Positions 52,254 to 61,239 of a stretch of 64,000 nucleotides of DNA are shown one piece after another. The DNA lies in NCBI RefSeq assembly GCF_002936985.1, contig NZ_MPZN01000008.1, forward strand, positions 17,938 through 81,937. Reading direction: 5' to 3'. Position 1 is the stretch's first letter, and each line of letters opens with the position of its first letter. The translations under genes and the position numbers were made by a program. The notes below the pieces were generated by a model. The model was given only the letters and a program-made list of their open reading frames with translations. It made no database searches and was not told where the DNA came from. This DNA comes from Microterricola pindariensis. GTDB lineage: Bacteria > Actinomycetota > Actinomycetes > Actinomycetales > Microbacteriaceae.

Positions 52254-53144
52254 CTAACTGTCGGCTTTCTTCACCTCGTGGCCGCCGAACTGATTCCGGA
52301 GCGCCGCGACGGCCTTCATCGCCGGCGAGTCCTCCTGGCGGGAGACGAAGCGGGCGAAGATGGACGCGCTGATCGTGGGGACGGGCACGGCGTTGGCGAT
52401 GGCCTCCTCGACGGTCCACCGGCCCTCGCCGGAATCGTCGACGTATCCCTCGATGTCGCTGAGGTCTGCGTCCTCGTCGAGGGCCCGCACGAGCAGCTCG
52501 AGCAGCCAGGACCGCACGACGGTTCCGCGCTGCCACGCCTTGAACGTTCCGGGAACGTCCTTGATCAGGTCGGTGCGCGCGTCGAGCAGTTCATAGCCCT
52601 CTGCGTATGCCTGCATCAGCGCATATTCGATGCCGTTGTGCACCATCTTGGCGTAGTGCCCGGCGCCGACCTCGCCCACGTGCACGAAGCCCTCCTCGCG
52701 CGGGCCCTCCGGGCGCAGCGCATCGAAGACGGGCATGACGCGCTCCACCTGCGCGGCGCTGCCACCGACCATCAGGCCGTAGCCGTTCTCCCGGCCCCAC
52801 ACCCCGCCGGACACGCCGGCGTCGATGTAGTCGATCCCGTGCGCTCCGAGCAGCTCGGCGTGCTTGAAGTCCTCCGTGAAGCGCGAGTTCCCGCCGTCGA
52901 TCACCAGGTCGCCGGCCTCCAACAGGCCGTCCAGCTCCTCGATCACCGCGTCGGTGATGGCTCCGGCCGGAACCATGACCCAGACGGTGCGCGGCGCCGG
53001 CAGTGCGGCGACCAGCTCGGCCATGCTCGCGACATCCGTGACCGCCGGGTTGCGGTCGAACCCGGTGACCTCGATGCCGTTGGCGCGCAATCGGGCACGC
53101 ATGTTGTCGCCCATTTTGCCGAGGCCGACGAGACCGATGTGCAT
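52254..53144 (-). CDS. gnd: 6-phosphogluconate dehydrogenase, short (NAD-type) form
   Basis: This is a 296-aa protein. The Rossmann start is MHIGLVGLGKMGDNM, with catalytic regions GVSGGVWGRENGYGLMVGG and KMVHNGIEYALMQAYAEGY. The length of ~300 aa identifies the short dimer/tetramer class rather than the 470-aa enzyme. It oxidises and decarboxylates 6-phosphogluconate. Placement between dnaN and recF is a familiar actinobacterial arrangement. Confidence 0.94.
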   Translation of the reverse strand: MHIGLVGLGKMGDNMRARLRANGIEVTGFDRNPAVTDVASMAELVAALPAPRTVWVMVPAGAITDAVIEELDGLLEAGDLVIDGGNSRFTEDFKHAELLGAHGIDYIDAGVSGGVWGRENGYGLMVGGSAAQVERVMPVFDALRPEGPREEGFVHVGEVGAGHYAKMVHNGIEYALMQAYAEGYELLDARTDLIKDVPGTFKAWQRGTVVRSWLLELLVRALDEDADLSDIEGYVDDSGEGRWTVEEAIANAVPVPTISASIFARFVSRQEDSPAMKAVAALRNQFGGHEVKKADS

Positions 53145-53158
53145 GGGGAACTCCTTTG

Positions 53159-54307
53159 TCAGCGGAGGAGCAGGTTCGGCTGCAGCAGGTACTTGTAGCT
53201 GTCGGCGCCCGGCTGCTCCTTCGAGCTCTGGCTGGTGATCAGCACCGGCCCGGGCTTGTTCGGGTTCTCGGTGCGGGTGAACGAGATGCGCACGAACTCG
53301 GAGTGCACGGCGCCCAGGCCGTCGAGCAGGAACTGGGGCTTCAGCGACACCACGATCTCGTCTCCGGTGAGCACGGCGTCGATGGTCTCGGAGGCCTGGG
53401 CCTGCTCGGAGCCGATCGCCTCCAGCGTGAGCCCGTCGGGCGAGAAGCTGTAGCGCAGCGCGGCTTCTCGCTCGAGGACGAGTGCGACGCGGCGGGTCGC
53501 CTCGATGAGCTCGGCGGTGTTCATCACCGCGTAGTTCTCGATCGTGTCGGGGAACAGGCGGCGGACGGGCGGGAAGTTGCCCTTGATGAGCAGGCTGGTG
53601 ACGGTCTTCTTGTTCGCTGTGAAGGCGATCAGCTCGCGGTCATCCGTGTTCGTGATCGCGACGGAGATGTTGCCGGCGTTGCCGAAGGTCTTGCCGACCT
53701 CCTGCAGGGTGCGCGCCGGAACCAGGGCGGTGATGGGCTCGGAAGTGGTGTTGCTGCCGCCGTCCCAGTTGATCTCGCGCACGGCGACGCGGTAGCGGTC
53801 GGTGGCGACGAGGCCGAGGCTGTTCTCGCTCACCTCGAGCTGGACGCCCGTGATGACGGGGGTGACATCGTCGCGGGAGGCGGCGACCGCGACCTGGGCC
53901 ACGGCTGCGGCGAATTCCTCGGCGGGGACGAGCCCCGACTCGGAGCTGATCTGCGGGATGCTCGGGTATTCCTCAACCGGCATGGAGAGCAGGGTAAAAC
54001 TGGCGGACCCGCTGCTGACGACAATGCGGCTTTCCTCCGTGCTGAAGCGCACGGGAGCGTTCGGGAGTCGGCTCGCGATCTCGGCCAGGAGACGGCCGGA
54101 GACCAGGACGGTCCCCGTCTCTTCGACGTCGGCCGCAATCTCGGTCTGGGCCGAGACCTCATAGTCGAACGAGGACAGGATCAGCCCGGTCTCGGTGGCC
54201 TGAATGAGCACGCCGCTCAGGATGGGCAGCGTTGTGCGCTGCGGGAGGAGTTTGACGGCGAAGGAAACCGCCTCGCTGAACACATCCCGGTTGGCCTGAA
54301 ACTTCAC
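53159..54307 (-). CDS. dnaN: DNA polymerase III beta clamp
   Basis: This is a 382-aa protein starting MKFQANRDVFSEAVSFAVKLLP. Three repeated clamp domains are recognisable (LLAEIASRLPN, RTLQEVGKTFGN and an end region with FLLDGLGAV...PVLITSQ). It is the processivity clamp of the replicase. It lies next to the oriC gap with dnaA on the other side. Confidence 0.97.
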   Translation of the reverse strand: MKFQANRDVFSEAVSFAVKLLPQRTTLPILSGVLIQATETGLILSSFDYEVSAQTEIAADVEETGTVLVSGRLLAEIASRLPNAPVRFSTEESRIVVSSGSASFTLLSMPVEEYPSIPQISSESGLVPAEEFAAAVAQVAVAASRDDVTPVITGVQLEVSENSLGLVATDRYRVAVREINWDGGSNTTSEPITALVPARTLQEVGKTFGNAGNISVAITNTDDRELIAFTANKKTVTSLLIKGNFPPVRRLFPDTIENYAVMNTAELIEATRRVALVLEREAALRYSFSPDGLTLEAIGSEQAQASETIDAVLTGDEIVVSLKPQFLLDGLGAVHSEFVRISFTRTENPNKPGPVLITSQSSKEQPGADSYKYLLQPNLLLR

Positions 54308-54744
54308 GAAGGCGCTCCTGTTCGCTGCTGGTCGTCTACGTCTGACAGCGGGGCTGTCGGACTGGGCTCCATGCTAACCCCTGCCATTACGGCGTGGGTT
54401 TCTTGTCATTCGTTTAGACACCTGGGCGGCCTGTCCGTCCACAAGGTTGTCGCATCAGAGATCTCTTTAAGAATTCTTTAACGGTCTTAACGGCTGTGGA
54501 AACTGTGGATAACTATGTTAATTCGATGTATACACAGCGAACTAGGCGGGTCCCGCCTGTTGAACTTGTGTGAGCGTTAACGACCTTGTGGATGCTCTGC
54601 GCCGAGTGCCACCAGGCCCAAACCCACAAGAACACGGGATTCTTCAACAGCTTCTCGGGAGTTGCTCATTAACTATCCACAAGTTATCCCCAACATGTGA
54701 GTAGTGGAATATTCTGGCGGCCCGGGCGTGGCGAGCGCAAGACC
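54308..54744. other. oriC: oriC: chromosomal replication origin between dnaN and dnaA
   Basis: This 437-bp gap carries DnaA boxes on both strands: perfect TTATCCACA on the minus strand (54504-54512), a variant TGTGGAAAC (54495), TGTGGATGC (54587), CTATCCACA (54673-54681) and TTATCCCCA (54684-54692). An AT-rich stretch at about 54456-54492 (TTTAAGAATTCTTTAA) is a likely unwinding element. Position between dnaA and dnaN is the actinobacterial norm. Promoters for dnaN are probably embedded. Confidence 0.9.
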
Positions 54745-56229
54745 CTACTTGTAGCGGTGGTTCTGCTTGATGCGGTTGGTGAGCTCGGTGACCTGGTTGT
54801 AGATCGAGCGACGCTCCTTCATGAGCTCGCTGATCTTCTTGTTCGCGTACATCACCGTGGTGTGGTCGCGGTTGCCGAAGAGCTGGCCGATCTTGGGCAG
54901 GGAGAGGTTCGTCAGCTCACGGCAGAGGTACATGGCGATCTGGCGTGCCGTGGCGACGGCCTGCGAGCGGCTCGAGCCATAGAGGTCGTCGACCGTGAGC
55001 TTGAAGTAGTCGGCCGTGTTCGTGATGATGTCGGCCGGCGCGATGACGTTGTCCTCGTCGAGCGTGATCAGGTCCTTGAGCACCGTCTGCACCAGGTTCA
55101 TGTCGACGGGCGTGCGGTTGAGGCTGGCGAACGCGGTCACGCGGATCAGCGTTCCCTCCAGCTCGCGGATGTTCGAGGAGACCTTGGTCGCGATGAACTC
55201 GAGGATGTCGTCGGGCGCCTGCATCCGCTCGGACTGCGCCTTCTTGCGCAGAATGGCGATGCGCGTCTCCAGGTCGGGCACCTGAACGTCGGTGATGAGG
55301 CCCCACTCGAAGCGGCTGCGCATGCGGTCTTCGAAGCCTGTGAGCGCCTTGGGCGGCAGGTCGCTGGTGATGACCACCTGCTTGTTGTGGTCGTGCAGGG
55401 TGTTGAAGGTGTGGAAGAAGGCCTCCTGGGTCTCGGCCTTCCCCTGCAGGAACTGGATGTCGTCGATCAGCAGGATGTCGATGTTGCGGTAGCGGGACTG
55501 GAAGACGGCGCCGCGGTTGTTGGCGATCGAGTTGATGAAGTCGTTCGTGAACTCCTCGGAGCTGACGTAGCGCACGCGCACACCCGGGTACAGGCTCATC
55601 GCGTAGTGGCCGATCGCGTGCAGGAGGTGGGTCTTGCCCAGCCCGGAGTCCCCATAGATGAAGAGCGGGTTGTACGCCTTCGCGGGAGCCTCGGCGACGG
55701 CGACGGCCGCGGCGTGGGCGAAACGGTTGGACTGCCCGATGACGAAGTTGTCGAAGCTGTACTTCGGGTTCAGCCGGGTGTCATTGGACTGCTCCGGCGA
55801 GCTGTGCTCGAACACGGACTGCGGCGTCGCCGGCGTCTCGACGACATTCGCTTGCGGCTGCACCAGCGGAGGTGCGGCGAGGTGGGCCGGCATCGCGGCC
55901 GCGGCGAGGGTTCCGGCCTCCGGCGTCTCGAAAGCCTGCTGGGTGGCCACCTCGCTCTCGAGCTCGGGGTTGACGACCACGTAGAAGTTGGCGATCGCCG
56001 GCGTGCCGATGGCGTTCATCGCGGCGAGCAGCGAGGTGCGCATGCGCTGGTTCAGCATGCTCGCGGTGAAGTCGTTGGGCACCTCCAGATAGAAGGTCCC
56101 CGCGGCGATGCCCTTGGGCTCGACCAGATTGAGGAATCCGTAGAGCATGGGCGTGATTGTGCTGTCGGCGGAGAGACCCGCGAGTACCGCGGCCCAGGTG
56201 TTCTCGATCGGCTGTTCGACGTCGGCCAT
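54745..56229 (-). CDS. dnaA: Chromosomal replication initiator DnaA
   Basis: The protein is 494 aa from ATG 56229 ([19 protein letters not shown]), with GGAG upstream; longer in-frame starts lack sense. The AAA+ domain has Walker [16 protein letters not shown] and Walker [13 protein letters not shown]. The C-terminal HTH signature is [29 protein letters not shown] (parts). The linker is Pro/Ala-rich. It binds the oriC boxes listed and further boxes in its own upstream region. Confidence 0.97.
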   Translation of the reverse strand: MADVEQPIENTWAAVLAGLSADSTITPMLYGFLNLVEPKGIAAGTFYLEVPNDFTASMLNQRMRTSLLAAMNAIGTPAIANFYVVVNPELESEVATQQAFETPEAGTLAAAAMPAHLAAPPLVQPQANVVETPATPQSVFEHSSPEQSNDTRLNPKYSFDNFVIGQSNRFAHAAAVAVAEAPAKAYNPLFIYGDSGLGKTHLLHAIGHYAMSLYPGVRVRYVSSEEFTNDFINSIANNRGAVFQSRYRNIDILLIDDIQFLQGKAETQEAFFHTFNTLHDHNKQVVITSDLPPKALTGFEDRMRSRFEWGLITDVQVPDLETRIAILRKKAQSERMQAPDDILEFIATKVSSNIRELEGTLIRVTAFASLNRTPVDMNLVQTVLKDLITLDEDNVIAPADIITNTADYFKLTVDDLYGSSRSQAVATARQIAMYLCRELTNLSLPKIGQLFGNRDHTTVMYANKKISELMKERRSIYNQVTELTNRIKQNHRYK

Positions 56230-56352
56230 TGTTTCTCCACACTTGCTCGGTGACTCTTCGGCGCTAGATGCCCCTCTCGGCGTCGCAGTGCAGTGGTGCA
56301 ATGCGGGATGCCGCGGGCGGCGCATCCGAGAAAGTGAAAAGTACTCACAGAG

Positions 56353-56416
56353 TTATCCACCCCTGTGTGTAACCCCGACAAAACTACCGGAATTACGCGC
56401 ATCTTGCTGGGGATAA
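56353..56416. promoter_or_regulatory. DnaA boxes upstream of dnaA
   Basis: TTATCCACC (56353-56361) and TTATCCCCA on the minus strand (56408-56416) lie in the dnaA-rpmH divergent region, suggesting autoregulation of dnaA or part of a bipartite origin. Confidence 0.65.
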
Positions 56417-56537
56417 CTCGGTGCTTTACGCTAATCTCTTGGAGGACTTGCTCCAAATCGCCCGACGAGCGGCCTCCCCAGGCCCTCCCGCAAGCTGGGA
56501 ATACCGTAGAGAATCCGGCGCCAGCCGGGCTTCCGGT

Positions 56538-56566
56538 TTGACCACAGCCCGCGCAGGCCGTAGTTT
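56538..56566 (+). promoter_or_regulatory. Promoter of rpmH-rnpA operon
   Basis: TTGACC (56538-56543) and TAGTTT (56561-56566) are spaced by exactly 17 bp, about 90 bases before rpmH. Confidence 0.6.
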
Positions 56567-56655
56567 TAATAGGTTGACCCCAGCCTTCTGGCTGCCCAAA
56601 TTTCTTTCCCGGCCACTCCAAGGCTCGTGGAGATCCAACACGTGGAGTACACACA

Positions 56656-56793
56656 ATGAGCAAGAGAACGTTCCAGCCGAACAACCGTCGTCGCGCCAAG
56701 GTGCACGGTTTCCGCCTGCGCATGCGTACCCGCGCCGGCCGCGCCATCCTGGGCGCTCGTCGCCGCAAGGGTCGCGTCGAGCTTTCCGCTTAA
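56656..56793 (+). CDS. rpmH: Ribosomal protein bL34
   Basis: This is a 45-aa protein ([19 protein letters not shown]...) with the unmistakable L34 sequence, ending KGRVELSA. It is part of the 50S subunit. First gene of the rpmH-rnpA-yidD-yidC run. Confidence 0.98.
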   Translation: MSKRTFQPNNRRRAKVHGFRLRMRTRAGRAILGARRRKGRVELSA

Positions 56794-56817
56794 GCACCCA
56801 GGCTTCATTCAAGCCCA

Positions 56818-57201
56818 GTGCTTGCCAAGGCGAACCGCATCACAACGGCCGACGACTATAAAGGCGTCGTTCGGAGGGGGCGGAGATACGTCACACCTCA
56901 TCTTGTGACGTACGTGCGTTCCGGCCCCGAAGTGCAGACTTCTGGCGCCCGGGGCGCTCGTTTTGGCTTTATCGTCGCCAAGACGGTCGGCGGGGCCGTG
57001 CAGCGTAACCGCGTGCGGCGCCGGCTCAAGGCGGCGAGCTCTGAGCTGCTTGACCAGGTTCACCCAGGCATCGACGTCGTCATTCGCGCCCTGCCTGGGA
57101 GCTCCGACGCTTCCTGGGAGACCATGCGAAGCGAACTTGCCACCTCGCTGGCGCGTTCGGCGAACCCTGGCGCTGCGCGGCGCCGAGAAAACGTATCGTG
57201 A
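56818..57201 (+). CDS. rnpA: RNase P protein component
   Basis: This is a 127-aa protein. GTG 56818 gives MLAKANRITTADDYKGVVRRG. The signature RNR motif is in GGAVQRNRVRRRLKAA. It pairs with RNase P RNA for tRNA 5' maturation. It overlaps yidD by GTGA. Confidence 0.95.
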   Translation: MLAKANRITTADDYKGVVRRGRRYVTPHLVTYVRSGPEVQTSGARGARFGFIVAKTVGGAVQRNRVRRRLKAASSELLDQVHPGIDVVIRALPGSSDASWETMRSELATSLARSANPGAARRRENVS

Positions 57202-57506
57202 ACAGATTCCTGGCCACGATCCTTCTCGTCCCGCGCAACATCGCAGTTTTGTTGCTGCGCGGCTATCGCGCGGTGATTTCTCCGCTGTACGGGGATGTCT
57301 GTCGCTACTACCCCTCGTGTTCGCACTACGCGCTCACGGCGGTGCAGGATCGCGGCGTCATCGTGGGCGGGGCCCTTGCGGTCAGACGCCTGGTGCGTTG
57401 CCACCCCTGGGCAGAGGGCGGGATCGATGATGTTCCCCTCAAGCGCGTTCAGCGTTATCGCGTGAATGCATTCGGCTTTGTCGTTGCAGGCCAAGGAAAG
57501 GGCTAA
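57198..57506 (+). CDS. yidD: Membrane protein insertion efficiency factor YidD
   Basis: This is a 102-aa protein with the conserved core LLRGYRAVISPLYGDVCRYYPSCSHYAL and RCHPWAEGGIDDVP. It is a small amphipathic membrane-associated protein assisting YidC-mediated insertion. The GTG start overlaps the rnpA stop. Confidence 0.94.
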   Translation: MNRFLATILLVPRNIAVLLLRGYRAVISPLYGDVCRYYPSCSHYALTAVQDRGVIVGGALAVRRLVRCHPWAEGGIDDVPLKRVQRYRVNAFGFVVAGQGKG

Positions 57507-57514
57507 CCCCAACA

Positions 57515-58498
57515 ATGGACTTGATCTCGATCATTCTCTGGCCGCTGAAGTGGGCCGTTGAGCTCCTTCTGGTCGGCTGGCACTGGGTGTTGGGCGTCGC
57601 CGGAATGGACCCGGCAGCCGGGCTCACCTGGGTGCTCTCCATCGTCGGCCTCGTGCTCGTCGTGCGCGCCGCCCTGATCCCGATCTTCGTCAAGCAGATC
57701 AAGAACCAGCGCCGCATGCTGGAGGTTGCCCCGCAGCTGAAGAAGATCCAAGAGAAGTACAAGGGCAAGAAGGACCAGTTCTCCCGCGAGGCCATGTCTC
57801 GCGAGACGATGGAGCTCTACAAGAAGACGGGCACCAACCCGCTGAGCTCTTGCCTGCCGCTTCTGCTGCAGATGCCGATCTTCTTCGCCCTGTTCTCTGT
57901 GCTCAACGACGCACAGCACGGCAAGTCCGGCGTCGGCCCTCTCAACGAGACGCTCGCCAAGCAGTTCGGTGACGCCTCGCTCTTCGGCGTAGCCCCGCTG
58001 CACAGCTCGTTCGCCTCGCAGTGGACCCTCATGATCGCCGGCCAGCCGTTTGACGCAGCCGTCATGGTCATCGCAGCCATCATGGTCATCCTCATGACCG
58101 CCTCGCAGTTCATCACGCAGCTCCAGATCGTCTCCAAGAACATGTCGCCGGAGACCAAGGCGAGCCCGATGTTCAAGCAGCAGCGCATCATGCTCTACCT
58201 ACTCCCCCTGGTGTTCGCCTTCTCCGGTGTCGCATTCCCGCTCGGTGTCATGTTCTACTGGCTCACCTCGAACGTCTGGACGATGGTCCAGCAGTTCATC
58301 GTCATCCGGAACATGCCCACCCCCGGCAGCGAGGCCGCCAAGGCCCGCGAGGAGCGTCTCGCCCGCAAGGGAAAGCTCATCGCCACCGACGGAACCGTTA
58401 TCGTCGTAGACGAAGAAGCGGCCAAGAAGACCCAGCGGCAGCAGCCGATCAGCAAGAACCGGGCCAAGAAGCAAATCAAGCCCGGCGAGCAGAAGTAG
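57515..58498 (+). CDS. yidC: Membrane protein insertase YidC
   Basis: This is a 327-aa Oxa1-type protein with five hydrophobic segments, including VLSIVGLVLVVRAALIPIFVKQ, CLPLLLQMPIFFALFSVL and the final YLLPLVFAFSGVAFPLGVMFYWLTSN. The conserved Arg in the hydrophilic groove is within VRAALIPIF. A basic C-terminal tail (KNRAKKQIK) can bind ribosomes. Confidence 0.96.
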   Translation: MDLISIILWPLKWAVELLLVGWHWVLGVAGMDPAAGLTWVLSIVGLVLVVRAALIPIFVKQIKNQRRMLEVAPQLKKIQEKYKGKKDQFSREAMSRETMELYKKTGTNPLSSCLPLLLQMPIFFALFSVLNDAQHGKSGVGPLNETLAKQFGDASLFGVAPLHSSFASQWTLMIAGQPFDAAVMVIAAIMVILMTASQFITQLQIVSKNMSPETKASPMFKQQRIMLYLLPLVFAFSGVAFPLGVMFYWLTSNVWTMVQQFIVIRNMPTPGSEAAKAREERLARKGKLIATDGTVIVVDEEAAKKTQRQQPISKNRAKKQIKPGEQK

Positions 58499-58505
58499 GA
58501 CGAAG

Positions 58506-59090
58506 ATGACCGACGTTCAGAACATCCCGACCGCCGATGACGCGGTCGTCGAGGCACCGGCCACCGACACCGCAGCATTCGACGCCAGCTTCGAGTCGGC
58601 CGCGCCGGAGCGCTCGGCTGCGCCCTCCCAGGCCCAGCTCGAGCAGGAGGGCGACATCGCCGCGGACTACATCGAGGAGTTCCTCGACATCTGCGATCTC
58701 GATGGCGACATCGACATCGATGCCCGCAACGGCCGCGCCTACCTCTCGGTGAACGCCGGCGAGGGCGCGAACATCTCGGTGCTCTCCCGCCCCGACACCG
58801 TGAACGCCCTGCAGGAGCTGACCCGCCTGGCCGTGCAGAGCAAGACCGGCGTGTTCTCCCGCCTGATCCTCGACATCGGCGGCTCGCGTGAGGCCCGTGA
58901 GGAAGAGCTCACCGCCCTCGTCACCCGCGCCATCGAGCGCATCGAGGCCGGCGCCTCCTCCGCGGCACTGCCCGCCATGTCGTCCTACGAGCGCAAGCTC
59001 GTGCACGACATCGTGGGCGAGCGTGGCTACACCTCGGAATCCGATGGTGAGGGCCGCGACCGCCACACCGTGATCAGCCGCCGCGCCTAG
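58506..59090 (+). CDS. KhpB/Jag-like R3H-domain RNA-binding protein
   Basis: This is a 194-aa protein. An acidic N-terminus precedes a KH-like region (DIDIDARNGRAYLSVNAGEGANISVLSRPD) and a C-terminal R3H domain (SYERKLVHDIVGERGYTSESDGEGRDRHTVI, in part). KhpB binds RNA with KhpA and influences division. Position after yidC is conserved. Its last codon touches a parS site. Confidence 0.9.
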   Translation: MTDVQNIPTADDAVVEAPATDTAAFDASFESAAPERSAAPSQAQLEQEGDIAADYIEEFLDICDLDGDIDIDARNGRAYLSVNAGEGANISVLSRPDTVNALQELTRLAVQSKTGVFSRLILDIGGSREAREEELTALVTRAIERIEAGASSAALPAMSSYERKLVHDIVGERGYTSESDGEGRDRHTVISRRA

Positions 59091-59104
59091 TTTCACGTGA
59101 AACG
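59089..59104. other. parS: parS site 1
   Basis: GTTTCACGTGAAAC (59090-59103), a core ParB-binding palindrome. It occupies exactly the space between the khpB stop and the rsmG ATG, where rsmG would have its ribosome site. Confidence 0.93.
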
Positions 59105-59734
59105 ATGATCGACACGCTCGAAGAAGAACCCTCGGCCGCCGCAACGGTTTTCGGGGAGCAGCTGGAGCTCGGCCGCGCGTTCACCACCAACCTGGCGACA
59201 CACGGCGAGGAGCTCGGCCTGATCGGGCCGCTGGAACTCCCCCGGCTGTGGACCAGGCACGTGTTGAACTGCGCGATCGTCGCCCCCCTGCTCCGCCCCG
59301 GACTCGTCGGCGACGTGGGCAGCGGTGCCGGCCTGCCCGGTCTGGTGCTCGCCATCGCCCGCCCCGACGTCAACTTCGTGTTGATCGAGCCGATGGAGCG
59401 ACGCGTCGCCTGGCTGAACTCCCAGGTGCAGGAACTCGGCCTGCAGAACGTCGAGGTTCTGCGCTCGCGCGCCGAGGAGACCAAGCGTGAGGGATCCTTC
59501 GACCAGGTGACGGCCCGTGCGGTGAGCGCCCTGCGCACGCTGTTGCCGTTGACCGCTCCCCTGCTCAAGCGCGGCGGAGAGCTCGTGCTCATGAAGGGCG
59601 CAGGCGCCCCGGCCGAGATCGGCGCGGCCGAGAAGGCCATTCGCAAGTACAAGCTCAGCTCCGTGGAGGTTCTTGTCCTCGGTGAGGGCATTCTGAGCGA
59701 GGAAACTCGCGTCATTCGGGCTACAGTGGGTTAG
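59105..59734 (+). CDS. rsmG: 16S rRNA (guanine-527-N7) methyltransferase
   Basis: This is a 209-aa protein. The SAM-binding motif is GDVGSGAGLPGLVLAIARPD, with VLIEPMERRVAWL following, and the substrate region includes RLWTRHVLNCA. It methylates G527 of 16S rRNA and influences streptomycin response. The start is ATG 59105 directly after parS site 1. It is the conserved gene before parA. Confidence 0.94.
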   Translation: MIDTLEEEPSAAATVFGEQLELGRAFTTNLATHGEELGLIGPLELPRLWTRHVLNCAIVAPLLRPGLVGDVGSGAGLPGLVLAIARPDVNFVLIEPMERRVAWLNSQVQELGLQNVEVLRSRAEETKREGSFDQVTARAVSALRTLLPLTAPLLKRGGELVLMKGAGAPAEIGAAEKAIRKYKLSSVEVLVLGEGILSEETRVIRATVG

Positions 59735-59848
59735 TCGCCGTCTCGGCTTTTCATCCCGTGGTCGGCGTATGCTGTGCTGCTCGCTCAGTACTGGGCGGGC
59801 TCGCATCGGCAGATTCTGAAGACGCCGACCGCAGGGAATGGATTACAG

Positions 59849-61237
59849 ATGGCGAGTGCCGCGAGCCGTGGATGGTTCCACAAAAAGGGACGTGAGGATA
59901 CCGTCTCGGATCCAGCGGTCGGCACCCCCGCGGAGCAGGAATCACACTCCCCCAGCGTTTCCCTCGCCGCATTCGACGCGATCGTCGATGCGCAGCTGAA
60001 CTCAAGTGCACCGGAGGATCCCTCCCACAGCACTGAAAATGGCCCACCCACAACGACGCCGAGCGTTGACGAGACCGACGACATCGGTTTCACCGACGCT
60101 GACTCGGGCGACGACCAGGAAGAAGCACCGTTTCACGTGAAACAATCCATCGAGAATCCCGTTCCTGCGGACGCTCACGGCCCCGAATCCGCGCCCGCGG
60201 CGCCCGAGGCCCCCTCCCCCGCTCGCGCCTCGGCGCGCGTCTCGGTGCCCGCCGTCAGCGCCGCCATCGATTGGGATGCCGCCACGCACGCGGCCATGGC
60301 CGAGGATGCGGCGTCGGCCACGGTGGGCGCCCCCTCCCCCAGTGCCAAGGCACCGCTCGCCGAGGAGGTCGCGAGCCTCACCCGCCGCCGGCAGGCAATC
60401 GCCGAGCTCGTGCTGCCGCTCCCCGAGAAGACGCGCGTCCTGACGATCTCCAACCAGAAGGGTGGCGTCGGAAAGACGACCACCGCCGTGAACCTCGCCG
60501 CAGCCCTCGCGCGGCTCGGCGCCAAAGTGCTCGTCATCGACCTCGACCCGCAGGGTAACGCTTCGACCGCGCTGGGTGTGGAGCACCGCGCAGACGTTCC
60601 GAGCATCTACAACGTCATCATCGAGGACCTCCCGCTCGAATCGGTGGTTCAGAAGAGCCCCGAAGAGGGCGAACTGTACTGCGTTCCCGCAAATATTCAC
60701 CTGGCTGGGGCAGAAATCGAGCTGGTCTCCCTGGTTGCCCGTGAGCAGCGCCTGCGGCGCGCACTCGACGTGCACCTCGCTGAGATGGACGAGCCGTACC
60801 ACTACGTGTTCATTGACTGCCCTCCCTCCCTCGGCCTCCTGACGATCAACGCCTTCGTCGCGGCCAGCGAGGTGCTCATCCCCATCCAGTGTGAGTACTA
60901 CGCGCTCGAGGGGCTCAGCCAGCTGCTGAAGAACATCGAGATGATCGAGAAGCACCTCAACCCCGTGCTGAGGGTCTCGACCATTCTGCTCACGATGTAC
61001 GACGCCCGGACCAACCTGGCCAATCAGGTGGCACAGGACGTTCGGGATCACTTCCCCCAGCAGGTTCTGAGCACGATCATCCCCCGCTCCGTGCGCGTCT
61101 CCGAGGCGCCCAGCTACGGCCAGAGCGTGGTGAGCTACGACACGAACTCCTCGGGTTCGCTGTCCTACCAAGAAGCGGCCGCCGAGATGGCGCGTCGTGG
61201 AGCACCTCAGGTTTCAGCACGCACTGGAGGGAAGTAA
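59849..61237 (+). CDS. parA: ParA chromosome-partitioning ATPase
   Basis: The ATPase core begins near residue ~195 with TRVLTISNQKGGVGKTTTAVNLA (deviant Walker A) and includes VLVIDLDPQGNAS and FIDCPPSLGLLTINAF. ATG 59849 is chosen tentatively; GTG 59774 or ATG 60296 are alternatives. If translation starts at 59849 the protein is 462 aa with an unusual ~195-residue acidic, Pro/Ala-rich N-terminus that contains parS site 2 as codons for FHVK. A start at 60296 would give a conventional ~313-aa ParA. It drives origin segregation with ParB. Confidence 0.92.
   Translation: MASAASRGWFHKKGREDTVSDPAVGTPAEQESHSPSVSLAAFDAIVDAQLNSSAPEDPSHSTENGPPTTTPSVDETDDIGFTDADSGDDQEEAPFHVKQSIENPVPADAHGPESAPAAPEAPSPARASARVSVPAVSAAIDWDAATHAAMAEDAASATVGAPSPSAKAPLAEEVASLTRRRQAIAELVLPLPEKTRVLTISNQKGGVGKTTTAVNLAAALARLGAKVLVIDLDPQGNASTALGVEHRADVPSIYNVIIEDLPLESVVQKSPEEGELYCVPANIHLAGAEIELVSLVAREQRLRRALDVHLAEMDEPYHYVFIDCPPSLGLLTINAFVAASEVLIPIQCEYYALEGLSQLLKNIEMIEKHLNPVLRVSTILLTMYDARTNLANQVAQDVRDHFPQQVLSTIIPRSVRVSEAPSYGQSVVSYDTNSSGSLSYQEAAAEMARRGAPQVSARTGGK
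60130..60143. other. parS: parS site 2, inside the long form of parA
   Basis: GTTTCACGTGAAAC, the same core palindrome as site 1. It lies within the open frame upstream of the conserved ParA domain. Confidence 0.92.
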
Positions 61238-61239
61238 GT

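Noticed and set aside
51531..54481. Long antisense open frames over recF, gnd and dnaN
   Set aside because: Same reason: they mirror well-recognised genes and carry no motif of their own.
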